64,000 bases of DNA from Flavobacteriales bacterium (lineage in GTDB: Bacteria; Bacteroidota; Bacteroidia; Flavobacteriales_F; PHOS-HE28). This document shows, one piece after another, positions 42,658-53,200 of this stretch; the first letter of the stretch is position 1; every line of letters begins with the position of its first letter. The stretch spans positions 97,977-161,976 of the forward strand of contig JADJKO010000008.1 in assembly GCA_016705955.1 (NCBI GenBank). The letters run 5' to 3'. A program made the translations under genes and the position numbers. The notes beneath the pieces were generated by a model. It searched no databases. It was not told where the DNA came from and saw nothing but the letters and a program-made list of their open reading frames with translations.

Positions 42658-44694
42658 TCAATACTTCACCAGCCGAAGAAAATGGCGCGAGCTGTCCTCC
42701 TTGCGGAGTTCCAACACCCAGATGCCCGACGTGAGTTCGCGGACCGAAACGGTCGAAGGCCCCGACAATGACAAGCGAACGATCCTCCCGGATGCATCAC
42801 GCGCGGAGGCTGAAACAATGCGACCGTTCGTGATCACCCGTACCTCATCGGTCGCCGGGTTCGGCTGGAGGCGGATCACTTCTTGCGTTGCTTCCTCGAC
42901 TCCGACATTCAGCACGACGACCGCCGTATCACTGCTCCATTGGCAACCGAAGGCATCGGTGACCAGTGCGTAGTACATGCCCGATACCGGGGCGATCGCG
43001 GATGCACTGTCGCTCACGATCTGGTCGTCGTTCAGGATCCATTGCCATGCGCTCCCCCCGATCACCCACAGTGAATCGTTCTGCACCTGCACCATGTAGC
43101 CGGGATCCACGAATTCCTCCACATGCACCGTGTCGATCCGCATTTGTCCGTTCGCATCGGTCACCTCCACGGTGTATGTGCCGGGGCAGAGGTCACCGAT
43201 CATCGGCGAGGAACTTCCATCGTTCCAGCTGAACGTGAACGGCCCGCTTCCATTGGTGAAGGCCACGGCCTCCCCATCGCACGAACCGGGGCAGACCGAA
43301 GAAGCGTGCAGGCTCACATCGAAAGTGGTGTCGATGCCGGAGACGAGCATCGCATCGCCGTTCAGCACATCGTCGATGGTGGTGCTGCCGTAGGTGATGG
43401 CGCCCCAGAAGTAGCCGCCGAAGTAGAGCTTGTGCGGCGCAACGGCCTGGCGGTGGATGCACAACGGGATATCGCGTTGAACACCGCTGGGGCGTTGTAC
43501 CCATACCACATCGCCACCCGCTTCCACTTTCGAGATCAGGATATCCTCACTGCCCAAAGCGGTCAATGGCGTGCCGAAGAAATCGATGGTGTTGTTGAAC
43601 TGCGCGGCCACGTATGCGTTGCCCATACCGTCGGTCGCAACGCCCCACGCGAGATCGCGTTGTGCGGAGCCGGTGCTCTTCGCCCACCGGTAGTTGCCGT
43701 CCCGATCGAAACCCATCAGTAGGATGTCGTCGTTGCTGCTCGTGGAGGTGAGCGTATCGTCGGGCAGATGCAAGTTGCCCCACATGCGCCCAACGACGAA
43801 CACATTGCCCAAGGTGTCGGCCGAGATGCTATATCCTTCGTTGTCACCGCCGCCATAGCTCCTTGCCCAAAGTCCGTGACCGTCCAGGTCGCATGCCAGT
43901 ACGTATACTTCGGCCCATGAAGCACTGGTGGCGATGGGTATGCCGTCGAACGAGGAGATGGAGTAGTAGTTCTGCCCGGTGATGAAGAGGCGATCGCCGA
44001 TCACGCTGATGCCGCGTGCGCTCTTGCTTCCGCTGGTGCCTGTGGTGGCCTTGGCCCAAAGCGCGGTGCCCGTGCTGTCGTACTTCACGATCACGGCTTG
44101 CCGCGTGAAGCTCCCGGTGTTCACCGTGATGGGATCGAAGGTGTAGCCGCTTCCTCCTGCGAAGCCGGTGTTGTACACGAAGCCCTGCGCGTCCACCGCG
44201 ATGCCGTGTCCTTCCGAAGTGCTGTTGCTGTTCCCGATCCGCTGCGCCCAAATGCAGTTTCCTCCGATGTCGTAACGCGCGGTGAACCAATCGTCCGTGC
44301 TGCCCGATCCACTGAGGACGATCCCATTCCCGAAGGCGGTGGTGCCCTTGCACGAACCGGTGATGTAGATGCGGTCCTGCGCATCCATGGTGATACCGTA
44401 CACCCAGGCATTGTAGAAGGAAGTGGTGATGCCGCGCACCCACTGGCAGGCACCGTTCGGATCCACCTTCGCTATGAAGCCCGCCACATTGTTGCCGGGT
44501 GAAAGTGTTCCGCATCCGAAATCCGCAGTGCCGCTCACGCTGCCCACCCAATACGCATTGCCCTGGCTGTCGGTGGCGATGCCGAAGCAGAGGTCGGTGT
44601 TGCCACTGCCTCCGGCATCCACGGCCCAGTTCCATTGCTGGGCAGCGAGCAGGTGAGCGGTTGTCACGAACAGAGTGAGGAGGCGGATGCGCAT
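42658..44694 (-). CDS. Secreted SBBP-type propeller protein with T9SS type A sorting domain
   Basis: A 678-residue exported protein. The signal peptide is MRIRLLTLFVTTAHLLAAQQ. Propeller repeats of the form ATDSQGNAYWVGSVSGTADF, TMDAQDRIYITGSCKGTTAF and AVDAQGFVYNTGFAGG run to about residue 440. A SprB-like repeat follows (GSGPFTFSWNDGSSSPMIGD, LCPGTYTVEVTDANG), then an Ig-like segment. The T9SS type A sorting domain is at the end (IRLQPNPATDEVRVITNG to HFLRLVKY). It lies 64 bp upstream of its paralogue. Confidence 0.87.
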   Translation of the reverse strand: MRIRLLTLFVTTAHLLAAQQWNWAVDAGGSGNTDLCFGIATDSQGNAYWVGSVSGTADFGCGTLSPGNNVAGFIAKVDPNGACQWVRGITTSFYNAWVYGITMDAQDRIYITGSCKGTTAFGNGIVLSGSGSTDDWFTARYDIGGNCIWAQRIGNSNSTSEGHGIAVDAQGFVYNTGFAGGSGYTFDPITVNTGSFTRQAVIVKYDSTGTALWAKATTGTSGSKSARGISVIGDRLFITGQNYYSISSFDGIPIATSASWAEVYVLACDLDGHGLWARSYGGGDNEGYSISADTLGNVFVVGRMWGNLHLPDDTLTSTSSNDDILLMGFDRDGNYRWAKSTGSAQRDLAWGVATDGMGNAYVAAQFNNTIDFFGTPLTALGSEDILISKVEAGGDVVWVQRPSGVQRDIPLCIHRQAVAPHKLYFGGYFWGAITYGSTTIDDVLNGDAMLVSGIDTTFDVSLHASSVCPGSCDGEAVAFTNGSGPFTFSWNDGSSSPMIGDLCPGTYTVEVTDANGQMRIDTVHVEEFVDPGYMVQVQNDSLWVIGGSAWQWILNDDQIVSDSASAIAPVSGMYYALVTDAFGCQWSSDTAVVVLNVGVEEATQEVIRLQPNPATDEVRVITNGRIVSASARDASGRIVRLSLSGPSTVSVRELTSGIWVLELRKEDSSRHFLRLVKY

Positions 44695-44828
44695 GCCCAA
44701 AGGTCGCGTGTGTGGCAAGAAAGGTGGACCTTGCCCGATGCAGCGCTCGGAGTCCGGGTACCGCTCGTGTGATCGCTGCGGATCACAAAAAGCCCTTTCG
44801 CATCTTCACCCACCCGATCCACATCCAC

Positions 44829-45746
44829 ATGGAACTTCTCATCAACGGACTCAGCAAGACCTACGGCAATGGCGTGAAAGCGCTGGACAACGTCAGCCTC
44901 ACCATTCCCACCGGCATGTTCGGACTGCTCGGGCCGAACGGCGCGGGCAAGAGCACGTTGATGCGGATCCTGGCCACGCTGCAGGAAGCGGACTCAGGCA
45001 CCGCGATGCTCGGCGATCCCGGCTCGGAGGCCGGGATGACAATTGATGTATTGAAGGACAAGGAGGCGGTGCGCAAAGTGCTCGGCTACCTGCCGCAGGA
45101 GTTCGGCGTGTACCCCCGCGTGAGCGCTTATCAGATGTTGGATCACATCGCCATGTTGAAAGGTGTTACGAATGGCGGTGAGCGCAAATCGCTGGTGGAA
45201 GCGCTGCTCCAGAAGGTGAACCTGTGGGAGTACCGCAAACGGCGGATCGCTGGTTTCAGCGGTGGAATGAAGCAGCGCTTCGGGATCGCGCAATCGTTGA
45301 TCGGTGATCCGAAACTGATCATCGTGGATGAGCCGACCGCCGGTCTTGATCCCGGTGAACGCAACCGTTTCTATAACCTCCTGACGGAGATCGGCGAGAA
45401 CGTGGTGGTGATCCTCAGTACGCACATCGTGCAGGACGTGCAGGAGTTGTGCAGCAACATGGCGATCATCGACAAGGGCAAGTTGCTCTATGCCGGTTCG
45501 CCGAACGACGCGCTGGCCGGCATCAAGGGACACGTGTGGGAGAAGACCATTGCGAAGGCGGAACTGGAGAACTACGCGACGTCGCATCAACTGATCAGCA
45601 ACAAGCTCGTTGGCGGAAGGCCAGTGATCCATGTGCTCAGCGCGCAACGCCCGGATGAAGGCTTCACACCCGCCGACCCCACGTTGGAGGATGTCTTCTT
45701 CTCCTCGATCGCATCGGAAGTGAACGCTACACCGGCGCACGCATGA
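44829..45746 (+). CDS. ABC transporter ATP-binding protein
   Basis: A 305-residue ABC ATPase. Walker A is LLGPNGAGKSTLMRIL, the Q-loop is GYLPQEFGVYP, the signature is IAGFSGGMKQRFGIAQ, Walker B is LIIVDEPTAGLDPGER, and the switch His is in ILSTHIVQDV. The start ATG at 44829 gives MELLINGLSKTYGNG. Its last 4 bp (ATGA) overlap the start of the permease/peptidase gene, so the two products form one transporter. Confidence 0.95.
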   Translation: MELLINGLSKTYGNGVKALDNVSLTIPTGMFGLLGPNGAGKSTLMRILATLQEADSGTAMLGDPGSEAGMTIDVLKDKEAVRKVLGYLPQEFGVYPRVSAYQMLDHIAMLKGVTNGGERKSLVEALLQKVNLWEYRKRRIAGFSGGMKQRFGIAQSLIGDPKLIIVDEPTAGLDPGERNRFYNLLTEIGENVVVILSTHIVQDVQELCSNMAIIDKGKLLYAGSPNDALAGIKGHVWEKTIAKAELENYATSHQLISNKLVGGRPVIHVLSAQRPDEGFTPADPTLEDVFFSSIASEVNATPAHA

Positions 45747-48700
45747 TCGGCCGCATTGTCCTGTTCGAACTACGCTATTGGCTCCGGCAGCCGATGGTGT
45801 ACATCTTCCTGCTCATCAACGCGCTGATGGTTTTCGGCGCCGTGAGCTCGGAGAACATCCAGATCGGCGGAAGCATCGGCAGCGTCTATCGGAACGCCCC
45901 GGAAGTGGTGTACAATTTCTACGGCATCATGTCCTTCATCGGACTGCTCATGGTCACGGCCTTTGTGAACGGCACCGCCATCCGCGACTTCCAGTACAAC
46001 ACCGCGCAGATCGTCTTCAGCACACCATTGAAGAAGTCGCACTACCTCATCGGCAAATTCCTGGGAAGCACCTTGGTGGCCTTGATCCCGATGTTGGGCA
46101 TCAGTCTCGGCATCATCGTCGGCAGTTGGATGCCGTGGTTGGATCCGGTGCGTGTAGGACCCAACCTCGTTGGTCCGCACATCCAAGGCTTCCTGCTCTT
46201 CGCATTGCCGAACGTGCTGTTCACCTCCGCAGTGATCTTCGCCGTGGCCGTGCTCACGCGCAGCACCATCGCCTCGTTCATCAGCGCCATCGTGCTCATG
46301 GTGGGCTACTTCATCTCGCAAAGCCTCATGAGCGGCTTGGAGAACGAGGTCAGCGGTGCGATGCTGGATCCCTTCGGATTGAACGCGCTGGACCAGGTGA
46401 CGAAGTACTGGACGGTGATCGAGAAGAACAGCAACCTATTGCCCACGAACGGATCGTTGCTGTGGAACCGCCTGCTCTGGATCGCGATCTCCATCGGCGT
46501 GTTCTTCTTCGGCTATCTGCGGTTCAGCTTCCATGATCGCAAACAGAAGGCGGCGAGCTTGGCGGAGGAGAATGAACTCGTTCCTCGGAAGACACAGGAC
46601 CTTCCTGTTGTAAGACGCCGATACGGTCGGTGGGCGCGCTGGAAGCAGTTCCGCCACCAAGTGCGCATGGACCTGAAGAGCATCGTGACCGGTCCGGTCT
46701 TCATCATCGTGATGCTGCTCGGTGTCGCGCAACTCATCTCCTCGCTCACGTTCGTCACGAGCATGTACGAGAACACCACCTACCCGGTGACCTACAACGT
46801 GGTGGACATGATCCAGGGCTCGCTCTTCCTGTACGTGATCATCATCGTCACCTTCTATTCCGGCGCGCTGATCTGGAAGGACCGGGAAGCGGGTCTGGAC
46901 GATATCAAGGACGCGCTTCCCACGCGGAGCTGGCAAGGCCTGCTCGCGAAGTTCACCACGATGCTCGTGCTCCTGTTCATCATCCTCCTGCTCGCGACCG
47001 GAGCGGGCGTGATCACGCAATTGCTCAATGGGTACACCAATTTGGAACCGTCCGTCTATCTCTACTACCTGATCATTCCGGCGCTGTTGAGCTTCGGCTT
47101 CCTGTGCATGCTCGCCATCTTCCTGCACACTCTGGTGAACAACAAGTACCTCGGCTACTTCGCATTCGTGGTGGTAGTGGCGTTGAACATCTTCCTGTGG
47201 CCCGGTGTGGACATCGAAAGCAACCTGGTGAAGCTGAACGGCTCGCCGGGCTTGCGCTATTCGGACATGAGCCACTACGGCCCGTTCGTCCGGGCGTGGG
47301 TCTTCTTCAGGATCTACTGGTGGGTCTTCGGAGCCATCCTGCTATTGCTCTCCTACATCTTTCTGGTGCGTGGTCGTGAGACCGGTTTCGGGAAGCGCCT
47401 TCGCTTCGCGGGATCGCGACTACGGCGCGCTTGGTCCATCGCTACGGTGCTGGTCATTGCATGGATCGTGCTCGGCGCATGGGGATACTACAATACCAAG
47501 GTCTTGAACACGTACCGCACCAGCGACGAGACGGAGGAGTTGCAGGTGCGCTATGAGAAGGACTACAAGCGGTTCGAAGGCATCCCGCAGCCGCACTACA
47601 CGGACCTCGCGTTCACCATCGACCTGGACCCCTACGAGCGGACGTTGTTGTATGAAGCGGAGATCACCACGCGCAACGTGGATGACGTTCCGATCGATTC
47701 GCTGCATCTCAACTTGCCCAGCAATGTGGAGCTCACCGTCGTGATCCCCGGAGCCAAGCTGGTGAAGGACGATAAGGAACTGAACTACCGGATCTATCGG
47801 CTCGAACCTCCGTTGCAACCCGGGGCTGATCTCAAGTTCACTGTGATCGGCAGCTACATCGCCGAAGGATTCGAGAACGCGGTCTCCTTCGTTCAACTGG
47901 TGAACAACGGCACCTTCTTCAACAACATGGACCTGATCCCGCAGATCGGGTACAACAGCGGTGGTGAGCTGAGCGACCGGAACGATCGACGCAAACATGA
48001 GCTACCGCCGAAGGAACCCATGCAGCCCTTGAGCGCCGATCCTGCCAAGCGCATGAATACCTATCTGATGCCGAACAGCGATTGGGTGCATGTGCGCACC
48101 ACCATCAGTACGGCGCCGGACCAGATCGCCGTGGCACCGGGTTCGTTGTTGAAGGAATGGCAAGCCGGCGGGAAGCGCTACTTCCAGTATGAGCTGGATC
48201 ATGCCAGCATGAACTTCTATTCCTTCCTCAGTGCCCGCTATGAAGTGGCGCGGGAGAAGTGGGTTCCTCCCGCCGGTGGCGACGCCATCGATGTGGAGGT
48301 GTACTACCACAAGGCCCACGCGGAGAACGTGCCACGCATGTTGAACAGTATGCAGAAAGCACTGGCGTACTACACGGAGCACTTCGGTCCGTACCGTCAC
48401 AAGCAAGTACGCATCCTCGAGTTCCCGCGCTACTTCAGCTTCGCGCAGGCCTTCCCCGGTACCATGCCGTACAGCGAAGGCATCGGCTTCATCACCGACC
48501 TCAGCGCGCAGGAGGACATCGACATGGTGTTCTATGTGGTGGCGCACGAGATGGGCCACCAGTACTGGGCGCATCAGGTGATCGGAGCGGATATGCAAGG
48601 CGCGACCTTGTTGAGCGAGAGCATGGCGCAATACAGTGCGCTGATGGTGATGGAGAAGGAGTACGGCCGTGACCACATGCGGAAATTCCTGAAGCTGGAG

Positions 48701-49330
48701 AGCGACAAGTACCAGCGTGCGCGCGGCGGCGAAACGCAGCGCGAACAGCCGATCATGAAGGTGGAGAACCAGGGCTACATCCACTACAACAAGGGCAGCG
48801 TGGTGCTCTATTGCATGCGCGAGTACCTCGGCGAGGACACGTTGAACAGCGCGTTCCGTGCACTGGTGGATTCCTTCGCCTACGGCGCGCCGCCATACCC
48901 CACCGCTTTGGATATGTACCGCGAGCTGGACCGCGTAACACCGGATAGCCTCACCTACCTATTGGAGGACAATTTCAAGTACATCACGCTGTACAACAAC
49001 CGCATGCTCACCGCCACGGCGAAGAAGGCTGCGGATGGCCAGTACGACGTGACGATGACCTTCACCTGCGAGAAGAATCACGCCGATTCCTTGGGACGCG
49101 AAACGCCGGTGGCCATGAACGACTGGATCGATATCGGTGTGCTTGCTGAAGCGAAGAGCGACAAGGAGGAAGGTGCGATCCTTGTGCAGAAGCGCCTGCT
49201 CTTGAAGACCGGCGAGAACACCGTGGTATTGCGTTGCAAGGAACTACCTGTGAAAGCGATGATCGATCCGATGCACCTGTTCTTCGATCGGGTGCCGGAT
49301 GATAATGGGAAGGCGGTGGTGGTGGAATGA
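45743..49330 (+). CDS. ABC transporter permease fused to an M1-family aminopeptidase
   Basis: A 1195-residue membrane protein. Residues about 1-600 hold two sets of transmembrane helices typical of ABC-2 type permeases (for example MVYIFLLINALMVFGAV, GYFISQ, VYLYYLIIPALLSFGFLCML). Residues about 620-1195 are an M1 (gluzincin) peptidase domain with HEMGHQYWAHQVIG (HExxH) and the third zinc ligand Glu in LLSESMAQYSAL. The fusion is a known Bacteroidota type, but its substrate is unknown. It may couple transport to trimming of peptides at the outer face of the inner membrane. It is translationally coupled to the ATPase gene. Confidence 0.95.
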   Translation: MIGRIVLFELRYWLRQPMVYIFLLINALMVFGAVSSENIQIGGSIGSVYRNAPEVVYNFYGIMSFIGLLMVTAFVNGTAIRDFQYNTAQIVFSTPLKKSHYLIGKFLGSTLVALIPMLGISLGIIVGSWMPWLDPVRVGPNLVGPHIQGFLLFALPNVLFTSAVIFAVAVLTRSTIASFISAIVLMVGYFISQSLMSGLENEVSGAMLDPFGLNALDQVTKYWTVIEKNSNLLPTNGSLLWNRLLWIAISIGVFFFGYLRFSFHDRKQKAASLAEENELVPRKTQDLPVVRRRYGRWARWKQFRHQVRMDLKSIVTGPVFIIVMLLGVAQLISSLTFVTSMYENTTYPVTYNVVDMIQGSLFLYVIIIVTFYSGALIWKDREAGLDDIKDALPTRSWQGLLAKFTTMLVLLFIILLLATGAGVITQLLNGYTNLEPSVYLYYLIIPALLSFGFLCMLAIFLHTLVNNKYLGYFAFVVVVALNIFLWPGVDIESNLVKLNGSPGLRYSDMSHYGPFVRAWVFFRIYWWVFGAILLLLSYIFLVRGRETGFGKRLRFAGSRLRRAWSIATVLVIAWIVLGAWGYYNTKVLNTYRTSDETEELQVRYEKDYKRFEGIPQPHYTDLAFTIDLDPYERTLLYEAEITTRNVDDVPIDSLHLNLPSNVELTVVIPGAKLVKDDKELNYRIYRLEPPLQPGADLKFTVIGSYIAEGFENAVSFVQLVNNGTFFNNMDLIPQIGYNSGGELSDRNDRRKHELPPKEPMQPLSADPAKRMNTYLMPNSDWVHVRTTISTAPDQIAVAPGSLLKEWQAGGKRYFQYELDHASMNFYSFLSARYEVAREKWVPPAGGDAIDVEVYYHKAHAENVPRMLNSMQKALAYYTEHFGPYRHKQVRILEFPRYFSFAQAFPGTMPYSEGIGFITDLSAQEDIDMVFYVVAHEMGHQYWAHQVIGADMQGATLLSESMAQYSALMVMEKEYGRDHMRKFLKLESDKYQRARGGETQREQPIMKVENQGYIHYNKGSVVLYCMREYLGEDTLNSAFRALVDSFAYGAPPYPTALDMYRELDRVTPDSLTYLLEDNFKYITLYNNRMLTATAKKAADGQYDVTMTFTCEKNHADSLGRETPVAMNDWIDIGVLAEAKSDKEEGAILVQKRLLLKTGENTVVLRCKELPVKAMIDPMHLFFDRVPDDNGKAVVVE

Positions 49331-49357
49331 GGGAGCGGCGCGAGTTTGCTACTTCTG

Positions 49358-49690
49358 TTAAGAACTGACATCGCCGCTGTCTGAACCGATCAGCTCTGGT
49401 GGTGCCATAAGGGCTTCAATTGCGACTATGGGAGGAATCGGAGCCTTTACTCGTTTGCTACGCTCTTTCTTGACGCGGCTTGGCTTGATGTCCTCCAGCT
49501 TAATGGAGTGCGTGACGAGACGCGTGATGGCACCCTCGACGTCTTCGTCAGAGAACTTGCCTTTGTATTTGTTCTTCAGAGTGCGCTTCAAAAATCCGAC
49601 AACGGAAGGTGAATACAGCAGACCTGCAATGCACTTGGGGTCCAAGGCTTGAGTCTTATTCCACAAGACATCCTTGGATCCACCTTCCAC
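49358..49690 (-). CDS. Hypothetical protein downstream of a toxin gene
   Basis: A possible 110-residue basic protein of unknown family. There is no ATG near the start, and the frame begins with GTG at 49688-49690, 7 nt after the toxin stop. Contents include DPKCIAGLLYSPSVVGFLKR, a KNKYKGKF segment and a Lys/Arg-rich tail (SRVKKERSKRVKAP). It could be a third gene of the toxin-antitoxin unit or the remnant of a longer gene. The base composition is less GC-rich than in the neighbours. Confidence 0.5.
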   Translation of the reverse strand: MEGGSKDVLWNKTQALDPKCIAGLLYSPSVVGFLKRTLKNKYKGKFSDEDVEGAITRLVTHSIKLEDIKPSRVKKERSKRVKAPIPPIVAIEALMAPPELIGSDSGDVSS

Positions 49691-49697
49691 GACCGCT

Positions 49698-49991
49698 TCA
49701 GATCCGCTGCTTGGTCAGGTCTCGCCTGCCATCGATCACGCGGACGATGAGGATCGCTGTTGGCGTCAGTGAGTAGAACAGTTTGTACACGCCGACCAGC
49801 TTCACCCTCAGTCCTTCGTAGTCGCTGGGCCTTCCGATGTTCGGATTTCTGGAGACCATGATCGTGGCCTCCCGGAAACTGAGGAACAACTTGCTGCTGT
49901 ATTCCTTGGAACCATTGCGCTTGGACCAGTAGGTCAAGATCGCTTTCCGATCCTTGAGCGCCGGTTCCGTCCAGACTATTTGGCGAGCCAT
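49698..49991 (-). CDS. RelE/ParE-type toxin
   Basis: A 97-residue type II toxin of the RelE/ParE fold. It shows QIVWTEPALKDRKAILTYWS, SRNPNIGRPSDYEGLRVKL, VYKLFYSLTPTAILIVRV and the final FxxxR-like DGRRDLTKQ. Toxins of this fold cleave mRNA at the ribosome (RelE) or poison gyrase (ParE); I cannot decide which. Its start overlaps the antitoxin gene by 16 bp. Confidence 0.9.
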   Translation of the reverse strand: MARQIVWTEPALKDRKAILTYWSKRNGSKEYSSKLFLSFREATIMVSRNPNIGRPSDYEGLRVKLVGVYKLFYSLTPTAILIVRVIDGRRDLTKQRI

Positions 49992-50212
49992 CGCTCAATG
50001 GCCTTGTCCGCTTTTTCAGCCGGGACAACACGCCCTTTCTTGATCGCCTCGAGCCCCCTTTTCAACAAGCGCCGCTCCACAGCCGTTGTCCTGTTGGGTT
50101 CGATCTCCTTACCGGCTGATCTCAGCATCCGGTCCAGTTCGCGCAAGAGCATGGCATCCTTCGTGAGCTTCACACGTGCGATCACGCGCTTGCGGAGTTC
50201 TGTGGTCGACAT
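49976..50212 (-). CDS. Antitoxin of the RelE/ParE-type pair
   Basis: A 78-residue protein directly upstream of and overlapping the toxin gene, with helical N-terminal MSTTELRKRVIARVKLTKDA and a C-terminal AVERRLLKRGLEAIKKGRVV. The order antitoxin-toxin and the overlap are typical of type II systems. The DNA-binding motif is not clear. Confidence 0.8.
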   Translation of the reverse strand: MSTTELRKRVIARVKLTKDAMLLRELDRMLRSAGKEIEPNRTTAVERRLLKRGLEAIKKGRVVPAEKADKAIERWLAK

Positions 50213-50228
50213 GCTTCAAAGGTATGCG

Positions 50229-53200
50229 CTACTTCTCCCCATACCGCGGATCCGGCTTCCACGGCAGCTTCTCGATGTGCTGCGTGCGCAAGGCGCAGTG
50301 CCCGAACTCCTCTTCCACGTAACCGGTAAGGCGGTACACACCGCGGCCGCGGAACGGGAAGCGCTCCGCCACGGAAGGGAACTGCGTGCTGTCCCAGAAG
50401 TCACCGGCGGGATCGATGAAGGAACCGAAGCTCATGTACGATCCGCTGCTGGTGGTGGTGGTCTTCACGTGGATCATGTAACCGAGCATGCTCACGCGTT
50501 GGCCGATGTGCGTGCTCATCTGGCGCGCAAGGAAGGGCGGTGGTTGCTTGCTCGTTGTTGGTGGTATGGTCTCCATTGTGCGCGCGGCACCGGGCACGTT
50601 CCCCAACAAGCGACCATCACGACCAACGACGGCAGCATGTGAACCAGCCACCGCATCGGTCTCCACCAGCGTGAACGGATCGCACAGCGGGAAGCCGAGC
50701 AGTTCCAATTCATCGTACGCGTCGGCGAGCGGATAGTGCTGCAGATCGGGCAAGCGCGGTGCTTCCACCTTCATCACGAAGAGGTCGGGGATGGGATCAG
50801 CGCTCTTGCTTCCTTGGTGCATCAGCGCGAGGTCCCAGAGCAATTCCGGCTTGCTGCGACCGGTGAAACGCAAGGCACCCACGCGCACCAGGATCCGCGC
50901 TTGCTCCACATGCAACGGCACGCGGCGCAGCAGATCCGGCAGGTCGGCGAAGGATCCGTTGCGTCGGCGTTCGCGCAGGACCAGTTGCGCCACTTCGGTG
51001 GTAAGGCCCTTGATGTTGCCGAGGCCGAGGTGGATGGAGTTGTTCGTTGTTGGTTGTCCGTTGTTCCGTCGCACGTCCTTGCGCGCGCTGGCTTGTGCGA
51101 CCGCCGAACCGACGACCGACGACTGATCATGCCCCTTCACCAATGAACACAACTCCTCGCTTGCATTCACGCACGGCGCTTCGATCACCGCCCCCGCGCG
51201 TTTCGCTTCGTGCAGGTAGAACTCCGTACGGTAGAAGCCGCCGAAGTTGTTCGCCACGCCCACAAGGAATTCTAGCGGATGGTGCGCTTTCAGGTAGAGG
51301 CTCTGGTAGCTCTCCACCGCGTAGCTCGCGCTGTGGCCCTTGGCGAAGCTGAAGCTCGCGAAGCTTTCGATCTGCCGCCAGATCTCCGCCGCTTCCGCAT
51401 CCGGGTGGCCCTTCGACCTGCAGTTCGCGAAGAACTTCCGTTCCACTTCCTTGAACTCGGGCCGGTCGCGGAAGCGCGCGCTCATGCCGCGGCGCAGGAT
51501 GTCCGCTTCTTCCAGATCCAACCCGGCGTAGTGGTGCGCCACTTTCAACACGTCCTCCTGATACACCATCACACCGTAGGTCTCCGGCATGATCCGCAGC
51601 AGCTCCGGCGGAGCCAGTTTGATGCGCTCCGGGTCGTTGTGCCGCAGCAGGTATTCGCGCATCATGCCGCTCTCCGCCACGCCGGGACGGATGATGCTGC
51701 TCGCCGCGACCAGGCCGAGGTAGTCGTCGACCTTCAGCTTCTTCAGCAGCATGCGCATCGCGGGGCTCTCCACGTAGAAGCAACCGATGGTGTTGCCGGC
51801 GCGGATCAGTTCCTTGATCGCGGGATCCTCCTTGAAGCGTTTGATGTCGTGGATGTCGATGTTGATTGTCGGTTGTTGGTTGTCCGTTGTCCGGTCGCAC
51901 AAGCCAGCGCGCGTGGTCTTGTGCGACAGCCCCTCCCACTGACAACCGACAACCGAGCCTCCGTTCACCAACTCCACGGCATCACGGATATGCCCCAGCC
52001 CGCGCTGGCTGAGCAGGTCGAACTTGTGCAAGCCGAGGTCCTCCGCTTCCAGCATGCTGAACTGCGTGACGGGGAATCCCTTCGGCGGACGGTGCAACGA
52101 CGTGTAATAGGTCAGCGGTAATTCGCTCACGAGGATCCCGCCGGCGTGGATGCCGAACTGGTGCGGCATGCCGATGAGGTGTTTCGCATACCGCACCACT
52201 GCTTGCGCCACCTTGTCGAGGCCACTGCCACTGGCGGTCGCGCTCGGTCTTCCGCGCGCGTAGTACCCGTGGTCGCCTCTTGTGCTGAGCGAAGTCGAAG
52301 CATCGCTCAACGCATCGATCTCCGCGGGCGGAAGCCCAACGGCCTTACCGAGTTCGCGGATGGCGCCACGCCATTGGTAAGTGGTGTAGGTGGCGATCTG
52401 CGCGACATGCCCATCACCATACTTCTTGAACACATAGCGGTACACTTCGTCGCGGTCCTTCCAGCTGAAGTCGATGTCGAAGTCGGGCGGTTTCTTGCGC
52501 GCGGTGCTGATGAAGCGCTCGAAGTAGAGGTCGAGTTCGATGGGGTCCACATCCGTGATGCCGAGGCAGTACGCCACCAGACTGTTCGCTCCGCTGCCCC
52601 GGCCCACATGGAAGAAGCCCTTGCTGCGCGCGAAGCGGACGATGTCCTGGTTGATGAGGAAGTAACTGATGAAACCCATGCGCGCGATCACATCGAGTTC
52701 CCGCTCCATGCGCGCCACCACCGTGGGCGATGCATTCGGGTAGCGGTACGCGCGGCCGACGAGCGTATCGCTGCGCAAGCGTTCGAGATCAAGTGCCTCG
52801 CTCTCGCCGAACACGCGCTTGGTCTTGTCGCTATTGTCGAAGGCGATGGAACATTCCTCCAGCAGTTGCTCCGCGTTGCGGATGAGTGCGGGGAGGTCCT
52901 GGTAGATGCGCCGCACTTCCTCGGCACTTCGGAAGCGATCATCGGGAGAGGCGATCTCCTCCGGCGGCAGCATGCTCACCACGGTGTTCTTCGCCACGGT
53001 GCGCAGCAGGCGGTGGCAATTGTGGTCCTGCTTGTGGCGGAAGCTCACGGGCAGTAACGCCACAAGATCCTGCTGTCGTTTCGCCCACGGGCTGAAAGGC
53101 AGACGCGTAAGATCCTTCGGCCGGATGCCGATGCGTTCGTTCGGTTTCAACTGTTCCGGCGCGGCCGTGAAGGGGTAGATGACGAACGTGTCCGGCATCT

